NCBI GenBank assembly: GCA_942491185.1
Contig: CALOAB010000004.1
Coordinates: forward strand, 310,001-374,000
From: SLRI01 sp942491185
Lineage (GTDB): Bacteria; Pseudomonadota; Alphaproteobacteria; Geminicoccales; Geminicoccaceae
Direction: 5' to 3'
Length of the DNA stretch: 64,000 nt
Below, in pieces: positions 1 to 12,069 of the stretch (its first letter is position 1; every line of letters starts with the position of its first letter). The translations under genes and the position numbers were made by a program. The notes beneath the pieces were generated by a model. That model searched no databases, was not told the origin of the DNA, and saw only the letters and a program-made list of their open reading frames with translations.

Positions 1-2669
<2,669 letters not shown>

Positions 2670-2890
2670 GATGAGGAAAGGCCTTTTTTCATGACTAGCA
2701 AGAGCGAAGCTGGCCGCTGACAAAGAAGCGGCCCTTTGAGATAAGATGCCGACCAGGGCGAGTCAACGCGGTGGCCGAGCCAGCGACCCTCGTTCGGTGT
2801 AGCGGCAATGCGTTAAGAAATACTCGCGATCCGGCGCATCCGACGCCGAGCCGTGCCGAGATCGGCACCGACCGCGCACCTGGCACCCTG

Positions 2891-4591
2891 CTAGCTGGCA
2901 TGCAGCCGATTATCGAGCAAATCGCCCTGCGCCGTGACGTCGAGCTGCAGATGGCGCGTGCAGGCAGCGTAGGGCATCGGCTTGGCGAACAAATAGCCTT
3001 GGGCCGCGTCACAGCCCTCCTCGATCAGGAAACGATGCTGTGCTTCCGTCTCGACACCCTCGGCGAGCACCTTCTTGCCGAAGGTGCGGGCGAGGTGGAT
3101 GATCACCTTGACCAGCGCTTCGTCGACCTCCTCGCGGCCGATACCCTGGGTGAAGGACTTGTCGATCTTGATCTTCTGCACCGGCAGCCGCTTGAGGTAG
3201 GCGAGCGACGAGTAGCCGGTGCCGAAATCGTCGATCGCCAGGCGAATGCCCATCTCGGCGAGGCGATCGAGCGAGCGGCGCATCATCAGCTCCGAGGGAT
3301 CGACGAACAGGCTCTCCGTCAGCTCCAGCTCCAGCCGGGACGGGTCGATGCCGTTCTCGGTCAACGCCTGGTCCATGATTTCCGGCAGGTTCTGCTGGCG
3401 CAGCTGCGCCGCGGAGATGTTGATCGCCATCGCAATGTCGAGACCCATAGCGTGCCAGCTCTTCACGGTGCGGCAGGCCTCGTGGACCAGCCACGTGCCC
3501 ATCGGCTTGATCAGGCCCGACGCTTCGGCGATCGGAATGAAGGTGGTGGGCGGAATCAGCCCCCGGGCTGGATGGTTCCAGCGCATCAATGCCTCGACGC
3601 CGACGATCCGCCCGCTCGTGAGATCCAGCTGCGGCTGGTAGTGCAAGCTCAGGTCACCGGCTTCGAGCGCATCGGCGAGATCGCGCTCGATGTCCTTGCG
3701 GAACTGCATGGCTGTGATCATGCCGCGATCGAACACGCGGCAGCGACGGCCGCCCGCCCGCTTGGCGTCGTCGACGGCCATCTCCGCGCAGCGCATCAAC
3801 GCCTCGAAGTCGGCGCCATGGTCGGGATAGAGCGCGATGCCGACGCTCGCCGACGGTCGCATCTCCTGCTTGATCGCCTTGCCGAGACGGATCGGACGGC
3901 CGATCCGATCGAGCGCTGCGACAGCCGCCAGCTCCGCATCGGCAATGCCGCCAAGCCCGCGTCGCACGACGACGAAGCGATCACCGTCGAGCCGAAACAC
4001 GCCATCCCTGGCGATGCCCTCGAGCCGGCGCGCAGCGATCCGCAGCAACTGGTCACCCACGGCATAGCCGTGCATCCCGTTGATGTCCTTCATCCGGTCG
4101 AGATCGAAGGCGATCAGCGCCACGCGCTCCTCGCCGCTCCGCGCTTCCTCGATGAGGCGACCGAGGGTGACGGCCAGCGCGTCGCGCCCCGGCAGCTCGG
4201 TCAGCGGGTCGAGGACCCGGTGCCGACGCACCGCCGTCGGCTGGCGATAGAGCGGCACGACCGGCGGCAAAGGCTTACCATCACTGCTGCGAAGCTGCAG
4301 GTCGCGCCCCTCACCCAGAGTGCGACTGCGCCGAGCCGTCGTCGATCCCGCACGTCGAACGGCAGGTAGCTCCACAAAAGCAGACCCGATGGCGCCGATC
4401 GACAGCAGCATGAATGGCAGCAACGGCAGCAACGAGTCGATCGCCAGGTTCACGCCCGCCACCATCAGGCCGTTCGCCAAGCCGAAGCCGAGCAGCAGCC
4501 GTCGGCCTTCCGGCCATCGCCGGTCCCGTGGGCGTTGCTCGTCGTGCTCGCCAGCTTGCTGCGGCTCACCGCTTCGATCGTCGTCGATCAT
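2891..4591 (-). CDS. Membrane GGDEF/EAL protein, degenerate GGDEF, likely c-di-GMP phosphodiesterase
   Basis: The 566-residue product has two adjacent hydrophobic segments near its N terminus (about residues 30-72), a GGDEF domain and a C-terminal EAL domain. The GGDEF active-site signature reads LDGDRF instead of GG(D/E)EF, so cyclase activity is unlikely; an allosteric GTP-binding role remains possible. The EAL domain keeps EALMRW, the Glu of LELTES, DDFGTGYSSL, IKIDKSF and AEGVET, so hydrolysis of c-di-GMP is expected. The frame stays open upstream to 4954, but an AT-rich promoter-like stretch at 4733-4795 and the position of the membrane segments favour a start at 4591; this choice is uncertain because no strong ribosome site is visible. 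No periplasmic sensor domain is seen. It probably lowers c-di-GMP in response to a signal that cannot be inferred. Confidence 0.88.
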   Translation of the reverse strand: MIDDDRSGEPQQAGEHDEQRPRDRRWPEGRRLLLGFGLANGLMVAGVNLAIDSLLPLLPFMLLSIGAIGSAFVELPAVRRAGSTTARRSRTLGEGRDLQLRSSDGKPLPPVVPLYRQPTAVRRHRVLDPLTELPGRDALAVTLGRLIEEARSGEERVALIAFDLDRMKDINGMHGYAVGDQLLRIAARRLEGIARDGVFRLDGDRFVVVRRGLGGIADAELAAVAALDRIGRPIRLGKAIKQEMRPSASVGIALYPDHGADFEALMRCAEMAVDDAKRAGGRRCRVFDRGMITAMQFRKDIERDLADALEAGDLSLHYQPQLDLTSGRIVGVEALMRWNHPARGLIPPTTFIPIAEASGLIKPMGTWLVHEACRTVKSWHAMGLDIAMAINISAAQLRQQNLPEIMDQALTENGIDPSRLELELTESLFVDPSELMMRRSLDRLAEMGIRLAIDDFGTGYSSLAYLKRLPVQKIKIDKSFTQGIGREEVDEALVKVIIHLARTFGKKVLAEGVETEAQHRFLIEEGCDAAQGYLFAKPMPYAACTRHLQLDVTAQGDLLDNRLHAS

Positions 4592-5049
4592 CGCCGCCAC
4601 ATCGCGTTTTCGCGCCTCGTCTCGTACCGCCAAATTCGCCGTTGGTCGACCGAGAGCGGTCCAACCTCGGCCGCAGGCCTGTTCCGCCGGCCTTTCAATG
4701 GCGGCCTGGCCGCGCTGGATACCATGCTGCGCAATAAACCACAGATTATCAAGTTTTTCATTAAGGCAGCTTAAGGTTGAATAGCCTTTGTGTCTTCCGA
4801 TGTCGATCGAGCGTCCGCCAGACGACTTATCGGGGCACCGGGCCGCGCAGTCGATGATTGGCCGGGCCACCGCGCCAGCGCATGGTCGAGGTGCCGATGT
4901 CCGAAGCTTGCTTGTTGGTATCGGCGCAAACCAGGAACAAATTGACGCGTTCATCCCTTGGCATCAGGACTGTTCCAGGGCTTCTTTCGTCCGACGTCAC
5001 GCGCGCCGCTGCACCGCGCCCGACGATGGCTCCTGGCAGGGGATGAGCG
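4592..5049. other. Intergenic region between EAL gene and fhs
   Basis: About 460 bases without a convincing gene if the EAL protein starts at 4591. An AT-rich island at 4733-4795 stands out in this GC-rich DNA and probably holds the promoter for the EAL gene, and possibly one for fhs in the other direction. The EAL reading frame remains open across part of this stretch, so an N-terminal extension cannot be excluded. No RNA gene or strong terminator was seen. Confidence 0.4.
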
Positions 5050-6744
5050 ATGGCTGAGGCAACGAGCGACATCGATATTGCGCGGCGCGCGAGCATGCTG
5101 CCGATCCAGGCGGTCGGCGAGACGGTCGGCATCCCCGGCGATGCGCTGCACAGTCACGGACGGCACATCGCCAAGCTCGATCTCGACTGGATCGAGAGCC
5201 TGGGCGAGCGGCCCGACGGCAAGCTCATCCTGGTCACCGCCATCAACCCGACCCCGGCCGGCGAAGGCAAGACCACGACGACCGTCGGCCTCGGCGACGG
5301 CCTCAACCGCATCGGCAAGAAGGCGATGATCTGCCTGCGCGAGCCGTCCTTGGGCCCGTGCTTCGGCATGAAGGGCGGGGCGGCCGGCGGCGGCTACGCC
5401 CAGATCGTGCCGATGGAGCAGATCAACCTGCATTTCACCGGCGACTTCCACGCCATCGGCTCCGCCCACAACCTGCTCGCCGCCCTGCTCGACAACCACA
5501 TCTACTGGGGCAACCAGCTCGGCATCGACGAGCGGCGGATCGCCTGGCGCCGGGTGGTCGACATGAACGATCGCGCACTGCGCTCGATCGTCTCCAGCCT
5601 GGGCGGCGTCGCCAACGGCTTTCCCAGAGAGGACGGCTTCGACATCACCGTGGCGTCCGAGGTGATGGCGGTCTTCTGCCTGGCGACCGACGTCGCCGAC
5701 CTCGAGCGACGGCTGGGCCGGATGGTCGTGGCCTACACCCGCGACAAGCGCCCGATCACGGCGGCCGACATCCAGGCACCTGGGGCCATGACCGTGCTGC
5801 TCAAGGACGCGCTCATGCCCAACCTGGTGCAGACCCTGGAGAACAACCCGGCCTTCGTGCATGGCGGCCCGTTCGCCAATATCGCGCATGGCTGCAACTC
5901 GGCGATGGCGACGAAGACGGCCTTGAAGCTCGCCGACTACGTGGTGACCGAGGCCGGCTTCGGTGCCGATCTGGGTGCCGAGAAGTTCTTCGACATCAAG
6001 TGCCGCAAGGCCGGGCTCGAACCCGCCGCCGCCGTCATCGTCGCCACCGTCAGGGCGCTCAAGATGCATGGCGGGGTCGCCAAGGACGGGCTGGCCTCGG
6101 AGAATCTCGAAGCGGTCGAGGCCGGGCTCGCCAATCTCGCCCGGCATGTCGGCAATGTCCGCAAGTTCGGTGTGCCGGCGGTGGTCGCCATCAACCAGTT
6201 CGTCACCGATACCGAGGCCGAGCACGCCTTGATCCAGGACTACTGCCGCAACGAGCTGGGCGTCGAGGCGATCGTCTGCTCGCACTGGGCCAACGGCTCG
6301 GCCGGGACGGAAGCGCTGGCACACGCCGTGGCAGCGCTCGCCGACGCGCCGCACCCCATGGACGGCCGTGGCTTTCGCCCGCTCTACCCGGACGACATGC
6401 CGCTCTGGACCAAGATGCGGACCATCGCGACCGAGATCTACGGTGCGGCCGACATCATCGCCGACAAGGTGGTGCGCGATCGGTTCCGCGAGCTCGACGA
6501 GCAGGGCTACGGCCATTTCCCGATCTGCGTCGCCAAGACCCAGTACAGCTTCTCCACCGACCCCAACCTCAAGGGCGCACCCACCGGCCACGTCGTGCCG
6601 ATCCGCGAGGTCCGGCTCTCGGGCGGGGCCGAGTTCCTGGTCGTCGTCTGTGGCGAGATCATGACCATGCCGGGCCTGCCGCGACAGCCGGCAGCGCACA
6701 GCATCCGGCTCGACACCGACGGGCTGATCGAAGGCCTGTTCTAG
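5050..6744 (+). CDS. fhs: Formate--tetrahydrofolate ligase
   Basis: Fhs joins formate to tetrahydrofolate with ATP, giving 10-formyl-THF for purine, fMet and serine one-carbon metabolism in the cytoplasm. The 564-residue length matches the family. The ATP-binding segment TPAGEGKTTTTVGL lies near residue 68, followed by the family-conserved REPSLGPCFGMKGGAAGGG, the HFTGDFHAI stretch and a late IMTMPGLPR segment. The ATG at 5050 follows the purine-rich AGGGGATG. It stands upstream of the Lhr-like helicase with a 66-base gap, so co-transcription is possible, though a functional link is not evident. No FolD or other one-carbon gene is adjacent. No abnormality was seen. Confidence 0.97.
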   Translation: MAEATSDIDIARRASMLPIQAVGETVGIPGDALHSHGRHIAKLDLDWIESLGERPDGKLILVTAINPTPAGEGKTTTTVGLGDGLNRIGKKAMICLREPSLGPCFGMKGGAAGGGYAQIVPMEQINLHFTGDFHAIGSAHNLLAALLDNHIYWGNQLGIDERRIAWRRVVDMNDRALRSIVSSLGGVANGFPREDGFDITVASEVMAVFCLATDVADLERRLGRMVVAYTRDKRPITAADIQAPGAMTVLLKDALMPNLVQTLENNPAFVHGGPFANIAHGCNSAMATKTALKLADYVVTEAGFGADLGAEKFFDIKCRKAGLEPAAAVIVATVRALKMHGGVAKDGLASENLEAVEAGLANLARHVGNVRKFGVPAVVAINQFVTDTEAEHALIQDYCRNELGVEAIVCSHWANGSAGTEALAHAVAALADAPHPMDGRGFRPLYPDDMPLWTKMRTIATEIYGAADIIADKVVRDRFRELDEQGYGHFPICVAKTQYSFSTDPNLKGAPTGHVVPIREVRLSGGAEFLVVVCGEIMTMPGLPRQPAAHSIRLDTDGLIEGLF

Positions 6745-6810
6745 AAGCCTGCCGGAACGGGGCTCGACAAGGGGCCGTCGCTCGCCCATCTCGCCTTCGC
6801 AAGCCCAGCG

Positions 6811-9299
6811 ATGCGCCGGATGCCCCCTTTGACCCTCGATGCCGCAGCTCAAGACCGGCAGACCGCCACCCTGCCGGCGCTGCCGCCGCCCTTCACCGAC
6901 TGGTTCGCCGCCCGCGGCTGGCAGCCGCGCGACCATCAGCTGGCCATGCTCGAGGCCGCCCGGCGGAACGAGGACACGCTGCTGATCGCCCCCACCGGCG
7001 GCGGCAAGACCCTGGCCGGCTTCCTGCCGAGCCTGACCGAGCTCTTCCAGCAGCCGGCCAGCGGCCTGCACACGCTCTACGTCTCGCCGCTCAAGGCGCT
7101 CACCACCGACATCGCCCGCAACCTCGAAACGCCGATCGCCGAGATGGGGCTCGACGTCAGCTTCGCCGTCCGGACCGGCGACACGCCGGCCAACCGGCGC
7201 AAGCGGCAGCGCACCCACCCGCCGCAGATCCTGCTGACGACGCCCGAGTCGCTGGCGTTGCTGCTCAGCTACGAGGACGCCGCGACCTACTTCCGGGGCC
7301 TGCGCTGCGTCATTCTCGACGAGCTGCACAGCATCGCCGAGAGCAAGCGCGGCGCGCTGCTGGCCCTCGGCATGGCCCGCCTGCGCGGCCTCGCCCCGGA
7401 CGCCCGCTTCGTCGGCCTCTCCGCCACCGTGGCCGACCCGCCGGGACTGCTGCGCTTCTTGAGCCCGGACCCCGAACGCTCGCGCATCGTTGCGGCCGAG
7501 GGCGGCGCCGAGCCCGAGATCACCATCACGCTGCCGGACGGCCACATGCCGTGGTCCGGGCACATCGCCCTCTACGCGGCCGAGGAGGTCTACCGGCAGA
7601 TCGAGGCGGTGCGCACGGCGCTGGTCTTCGTCAACACCCGCGCCCAGGCCGAGCTGTTCTTCGCCGCACTCTGGCGCCTCAACGAGGCCAACCTGGCGAT
7701 CGCGCTGCATCACGGCAGCCTCGCGGTCGAGCAGCGGCGCCGGGTCGAGGCCGCCATGGCCAAGGGCGCGCTCCGGGCCGTGGTCTGCACCTCGTCGCTC
7801 GATCTCGGCATCGACTGGGGCGATGTCGACCTCGTCGTCCAGGTCGGCGCGCCCAAGGGCTCGTCCCGCCTGCTGCAGCGGATCGGCCGCGCCAACCACC
7901 GCCTCGACACGGCCAGCCGCGCCGCCCTCGTCCCGGCCAACCGGTTCGAGGTGCTGGAGTGCCGGGCCGCCCTCGACGCGGTCAGCGCCGGCACGCTCGA
8001 CGGCGCACCGCAGCTGGTCGCCGCCCTCGACGTCCTGGCCCAGCACATCACCGGCGTCGCCTGCAGCGGCCCGTTCGACGCCGACGCCCTCTACGCCGAA
8101 GTGCGGCTCGCGGCCCCTTATGCAGCGCTCGCCCGGGCCGATTTCGACGCCGTCCTCGATTTCGTCGCCACCGGCGGCTACGCGCTCGGGCAGTACGACC
8201 GCTACCGGCGCCTGACCCGGGGCGAGGACGGGCTCTACCGACTGACCGACCGACGCCTGGTCCGGTCTTACCGGATGAACATCGGCACCATCGTCGAGGC
8301 ACCGGTGATGCGGGTGAAGCTCGGCCGCGGCCGCTCCTTGGGCGAGATCGAGGAATACTTCGTCTCGATGCTGACCCCCGGCGACACCTTCCTCTTCGCC
8401 GGCCGGCTGCTGGCGTTCGAGGGCATCCGCAACAACGAGGTCGTGGCCAGCCTGGCCAGGAATGCCAAGGAACCGAAAGTCCCGGCCTATGCCGGCGGCC
8501 GCCTGCCGCTCTCCTCCCACCTCGCCGATCGGGTCGGGCCATCCTGGCCGACCCCGGCAGCTGGGACGCGCTGCCGGCCCCGGTCCACGAATGGCTCGAC
8601 ATCCAGGCCGACCGCTCGCTGCTGCCGGCGGCGGACGAGCTGCTGGTCGAGAGCTTCTGGCGGGCCGGCCGCCACTTCCTCGTGGCCTACCCGTTCGTCG
8701 GCCGCAACGCGCACCAGACGCTCGGCATGCTGCTGACAAGGCGGCTCGAGCGGATGGGTGCCAGGCCTCTGGGCTTCGTCGCCTCGGACTACTGCATCGC
8801 CACCTGGAGCCTCGGCGAATGCCAAGACGTCCCGGCCCTCTTCGGCGTCGACATGCTGGGCGACGACCTCGAGGAGTGGACCGCCGAGAGCAGCATGCTC
8901 AAGCGCATCTTCCGCAATTGCGCGGTGGTCGCCGGGCTGATCGAGCGCCGCCAGCCGGGCCAGGAGAAGACCGGCCGTCAGGTCACCTTCAACGCCGACC
9001 TGATCTACGACGTGCTGCGCAAGTACGAGCCCGACCACGTGCTGCTGCGCGCCGCCCGGGTGGAGGCTGCGGCCGGCCTCACCGATGTCCGCCGCCTCGC
9101 CGATTTCCTCAACCAGGTCCAGGACCGCATCCGCCACCATAAGCTGGAGCGAATCTCGCCCTTTGCCGTCTCGATCATCGCCACGATCGGCCGCGAGTTC
9201 GTCCCCGGCGCCGGCGGCGACGAGACCCTGGACGAGCTCACCAGCGAGCTGGTCGCCGAGGCCACGGGCGCCCCCGCGACGACCGGTGCGTCTGCCTGA
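6811..9299 (+). CDS. Ligase-associated Lhr-like DEXH-box helicase, broken by a 1-base frameshift
   Basis: A superfamily 2 helicase of the Lhr-like, ligase-associated DNA-damage-response type. The first part (6811 to about 8535) carries Walker A in APTGGGKT (residues about 59-66), VILDELHSI (DEXH box), SATVADP, CTSSLDLGIDWGD and QRIGRANH. At about 8535 the frame changes: after HLADRV the protein sense continues one frame over as RAILADPGSWDAL and then runs intact to a stop at 9297-9299. Adding one base after the valine codon restores a single protein of about 829 residues, the usual length. Both halves keep full coding quality, so this is either a sequence error or a very recent mutation. An alternative ATG is at 6820. 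The stop overlaps the pdeM start (TGATG), which supports one operon. Confidence 0.9.
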
Positions 9300-10027
9300 T
9301 GGATGCGGTCGCGACCAGCCTCCGGCACGGCGACGAGACGCTGCTCCTCGATCCGCTGGGCGTGCTCTGGCTGCCCGCCCGCGCCACGCTGGTCGTGGCC
9401 GACCTGCACCTGGAGAAGGGCAGCGCCTTCGCCCGGCGGGGCACGCTGCTGCCGCCCTACGACACCGCCCGCACGCTGCGCCGCCTCGGCTGGGCGATCG
9501 AGCGCTACCGGCCGCGCACCGTGGTCAGCCTGGGCGATGCCTTCCACGACCGCGCAGGTGCTGCGGCCCTGACCGCGACCGACCGCGAGCAGCTGCAAGA
9601 ACTCGCGCGCGGCCGCAACTGGCTCTGGGTGCGCGGCAACCACGACCCGGACCCGCCGGCCGGCCTCGCCGGCGAGTCGGTGGACCAGCTGGAGATCGGC
9701 CGGCTGCGCCTGGTTCACCTGCCGGAGAACGGCGGTAGCGACGGAAGGCCGGTGATCGCCGGCCACCTGCATCCCAAGGCGCGGCTCGCCCAAGGCGCCA
9801 GGAAAGCTACCCGGCCCTGCTTCGCCGGCGACTCGCAGCTCCTGCTGCTGCCGGCTTTCGGCGCCTATACGGGCGGCCTCAACGTCCTCGATCCGGCCAT
9901 CAAGGATCTGTTCCCTGCCGCGTTCGCCGCCTTCATGCTGGGCGAGGCGCGGGTCTTCGAGGTGGCACACCACCATCTCAGCGCCGACCCGCCCGACTGG
10001 CGTCGGCATCGAATGAGCACCGCATGA
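9299..10027 (+). CDS. pdeM: Ligase-associated DNA damage response endonuclease PdeM
   Basis: A 242-residue calcineurin-like metallophosphoesterase of the PdeM family, the usual partner of the Lhr-like helicase in the ligase-associated repair cluster. Metal-binding motifs are visible in order: ADLHLEKG (D-x-H), SLGDAFHD (GD), VRGNHD (GNH[D]) and AGHLHP (GHxH). Its ATG overlaps the helicase stop by one base, and its own stop overlaps the photolyase ATG (ATGA), so the three genes are almost certainly translationally coupled. In other genomes the set normally includes an ATP-dependent ligase and an exonuclease; neither is next to it here. Biochemical substrate is not established from the sequence. 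Confidence 0.92.
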   Translation: MDAVATSLRHGDETLLLDPLGVLWLPARATLVVADLHLEKGSAFARRGTLLPPYDTARTLRRLGWAIERYRPRTVVSLGDAFHDRAGAAALTATDREQLQELARGRNWLWVRGNHDPDPPAGLAGESVDQLEIGRLRLVHLPENGGSDGRPVIAGHLHPKARLAQGARKATRPCFAGDSQLLLLPAFGAYTGGLNVLDPAIKDLFPAAFAAFMLGEARVFEVAHHHLSADPPDWRRHRMSTA

Positions 10028-11334
10028 CACGACCCACCATTGTTTGGTTCCGCGACGACCTCAGGCTCGCCGACAACCCGGCGCTGCAGGCCGCACTGGC
10101 GCGCGGCGGCCCGGTTGTACCAGTTTACATCCTGGACGACGCGGCAGCCGGCGATTGGCCGATCGGTGCTGCGGCGCGCTGGTGGCTGGGCCAGAGCCTG
10201 GCAATGCTCGACCGGTCGCTCGAAGCTCGCGGCGCCCGGCTGATCACGCACTCGGGCGACAGCTTGGCAAGGTTGCGCGCCCTCATGGCTGAGACCAACG
10301 CCGATACCGTCCTCTGGAACCGCCGCTACACACCCAGCGGCATCGGCCAGGACACGGCCGTCAAGGCGGCGCTCAAGGATGACGGGATCGAGGCCCGCAG
10401 CCACCAGGCAGCCGTCCTCGTCGAGCCGATGCAGATCGACGCCCCGGGGCTCTCCTTCTCGAAGTTCTTCGAGCACTGGCAGAAGCTGCTCGTGCCACCG
10501 CCGCCCATCCCGGCGCCGGACAAGGTGCCCGGACTGAAGCTGGCCTCTGACCCGCTCGACCTGCAGGCACCCGACGCCTCGCTGTGGACCGGCAAGCTCG
10601 CTACGCACTGGCAGGTCGGCGAAGCCGCCGCGCTCGCCCGGCTCGGCCAATTCATCGAGCACAGCGTCAGGCGCTACGGCAAGGGCCGCCACCAGCTCGG
10701 GCAGGACCACGTCTCGGGCCTCTCGCCGCATCTCCACGCCGGCGAGATCAGCCCCGCCGCCGTGCTGCGCGCGGTTCCCGAACGCCAGGGCTTCGCCTTC
10801 ATCCGCCAGCTCGCCTGGCGCGAGTACGGCACCTACCTCCTGTTCCAGCAGCCCAGCCTGCCCGACCGCGAGCTGATGCCGGGCCGCCGGGCCATCCCCT
10901 GGCGCGACGCCCCGGACGAGCTGCGCGCCTGGCAGCGCGGCGAGACCGGCTACGCGCTGGTCGATGCCGGGATGCGCCAGCTCTGGGCCACCGGCTGGAT
11001 GCACAACCGGGCGCGCATGGTCACCGCGTCCTTTCTCACCAAGCACCTGCTGATCGACTGGCGCCTGGGCCAGCGCTGGTTCTGGGACACGCTGGTCGAT
11101 GCCGATCTCGCCAACAACGCCATGGGCTGGCAGTGGTCGGCGAGCGTCGGCGCCGACGCGCAGGGGTTCGTTCGCATCTTCGATCCGCTCGCCCAGGCCG
11201 AGAAATTCGACGCCGACGGCGCCTACCGCCAGCGCTGGCTAGGCGACGCCCCGGGGCCAGAGCCAATCGTCGCGCACAAGCCGGCCCGCGAACGCGCGCT
11301 CGCCGCCTATTCGGCCGAGGCCGACAGCGCCTGA
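10024..11334 (+). CDS. phrB: Deoxyribodipyrimidine photo-lyase
   Basis: Class I photolyase/cryptochrome family, 436 residues. It splits UV-induced cyclobutane pyrimidine dimers using FAD and blue light. The N-terminal antenna domain starts IVWFRDDLRLADNPAL. The FAD domain has LSPHLHAGEISP, LAWREYGTYLLF, the signature DAGMRQLWATGWMHNR, and the typical FWDTLVDADLANNAMGWQW. The C-terminal end is shorter than the usual 460-480 residues: the segment after YRQRWL is compressed before HKPARERALAAY. Four-base ATGA overlap with pdeM puts it in the repair operon. Its last 28 bases overlap the convergent histidine kinase gene. CPD specificity is inferred from family similarity. Confidence 0.95.
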   Translation: MTRPTIVWFRDDLRLADNPALQAALARGGPVVPVYILDDAAAGDWPIGAAARWWLGQSLAMLDRSLEARGARLITHSGDSLARLRALMAETNADTVLWNRRYTPSGIGQDTAVKAALKDDGIEARSHQAAVLVEPMQIDAPGLSFSKFFEHWQKLLVPPPPIPAPDKVPGLKLASDPLDLQAPDASLWTGKLATHWQVGEAAALARLGQFIEHSVRRYGKGRHQLGQDHVSGLSPHLHAGEISPAAVLRAVPERQGFAFIRQLAWREYGTYLLFQQPSLPDRELMPGRRAIPWRDAPDELRAWQRGETGYALVDAGMRQLWATGWMHNRARMVTASFLTKHLLIDWRLGQRWFWDTLVDADLANNAMGWQWSASVGADAQGFVRIFDPLAQAEKFDADGAYRQRWLGDAPGPEPIVAHKPARERALAAYSAEADSA

Positions 11335-12017
11335 CCGCTCGGCAGCGTGATGACGAAGACGCTGCCGCCGCCGTCACGCGGCTCGACATCGAGGCGGCAA
11401 TGCTGGTGCTGGGCAATCCGCCGCGCGATCGTCAGCCCCATGCCGCAGCCGGGAATGGCGTCGCGCGTGTGCAGCCGCTGGAAGGGCTCGAAAATCCGCT
11501 CATGAAAGCGCGGCTCGATGCCGATGCCGTTATCCGCCACCGTGATCCGCCCGCTCTCGGCCCTGATCTCGACAACCGGCGGAGCACTGCCCCGATAGGT
11601 GAGCGCGTTGTCGATCAGGATCGCCATCAGCCGCCGCCAATGCTTAGGCTCGCCGTCGACCGGCGGCAGCGGCCCGACCTCGATCCGCCCGCCGGTCTCG
11701 GCCAGCAGCGGCGCCAGCCCCGTCTCGATCCGCTCGACGACGGCAGCGAGGTCGACCGGCGTCGGGGCGAACGGCTCGCGCCCGACCCGGCCGTACTCGA
11801 GCAGGGCAGCCAGCATCGTCTCGAGCCGCGCCGCCGCGTCCGTGGCGAAGCCGATATACTCGCGCGCCTCTTCATTCAGCGCTGCCGCATGACGCCGCTC
11901 GAGCAGGTCGAGGAAGCTCCGGATCGTGCGCGCCGGCTCGGCCAGATCATGCCCGGCAGCGCGCAGCCACCGGTCCAGCTCGGCGCGCGTCGAGTCCACC
12001 TCTTCTCGCGTGATCAT
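11307..12017 (-). CDS. Sensor-less histidine kinase (HisKA/HATPase)
   Basis: A 236-residue protein made only of a dimerisation/phosphoacceptor domain and a catalytic domain. The H-box is GHDLAEPARTIRSF, close to the phytochrome-type H-D-L-x-E-P-x-R pattern, with the phosphoacceptor His near residue 23. The ATPase part has the N box (LIDNALTYRG), G1 (VADNGIGI), F box (IFEPFQRLH) and G2 (GCGMGLTIA). No PAS, GAF or membrane segment precedes the H-box, and no response regulator is adjacent, so input must come from a partner protein or another sensor. It converges on and overlaps the photolyase gene by 28 bases. A light or damage link is only a positional guess. Confidence 0.88.
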   Translation of the reverse strand: MITREEVDSTRAELDRWLRAAGHDLAEPARTIRSFLDLLERRHAAALNEEAREYIGFATDAAARLETMLAALLEYGRVGREPFAPTPVDLAAVVERIETGLAPLLAETGGRIEVGPLPPVDGEPKHWRRLMAILIDNALTYRGSAPPVVEIRAESGRITVADNGIGIEPRFHERIFEPFQRLHTRDAIPGCGMGLTIARRIAQHQHCRLDVEPRDGGGSVFVITLPSGQALSASAE

Positions 12018-12069
12018 GGAAAATCATTAGAGATAAATCGCGCAACACGCTAGAAAAGAACGCTGAAAC

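Noticed and set aside
4951..8739. A 1262-residue minus-strand open frame opposite fhs and the helicase
   Set aside because: Long antisense frames are common at this GC content. It lacks any domain, is Asp/Arg/Gly-rich, and lies opposite clear genes with all family motifs.
5358..9299. A 1313-residue plus-strand frame spanning fhs and the helicase
   Set aside because: Only its last part (after about 8535) is real, as the shifted C terminus of the helicase. The rest is an Arg-rich shadow of fhs and the first helicase half.
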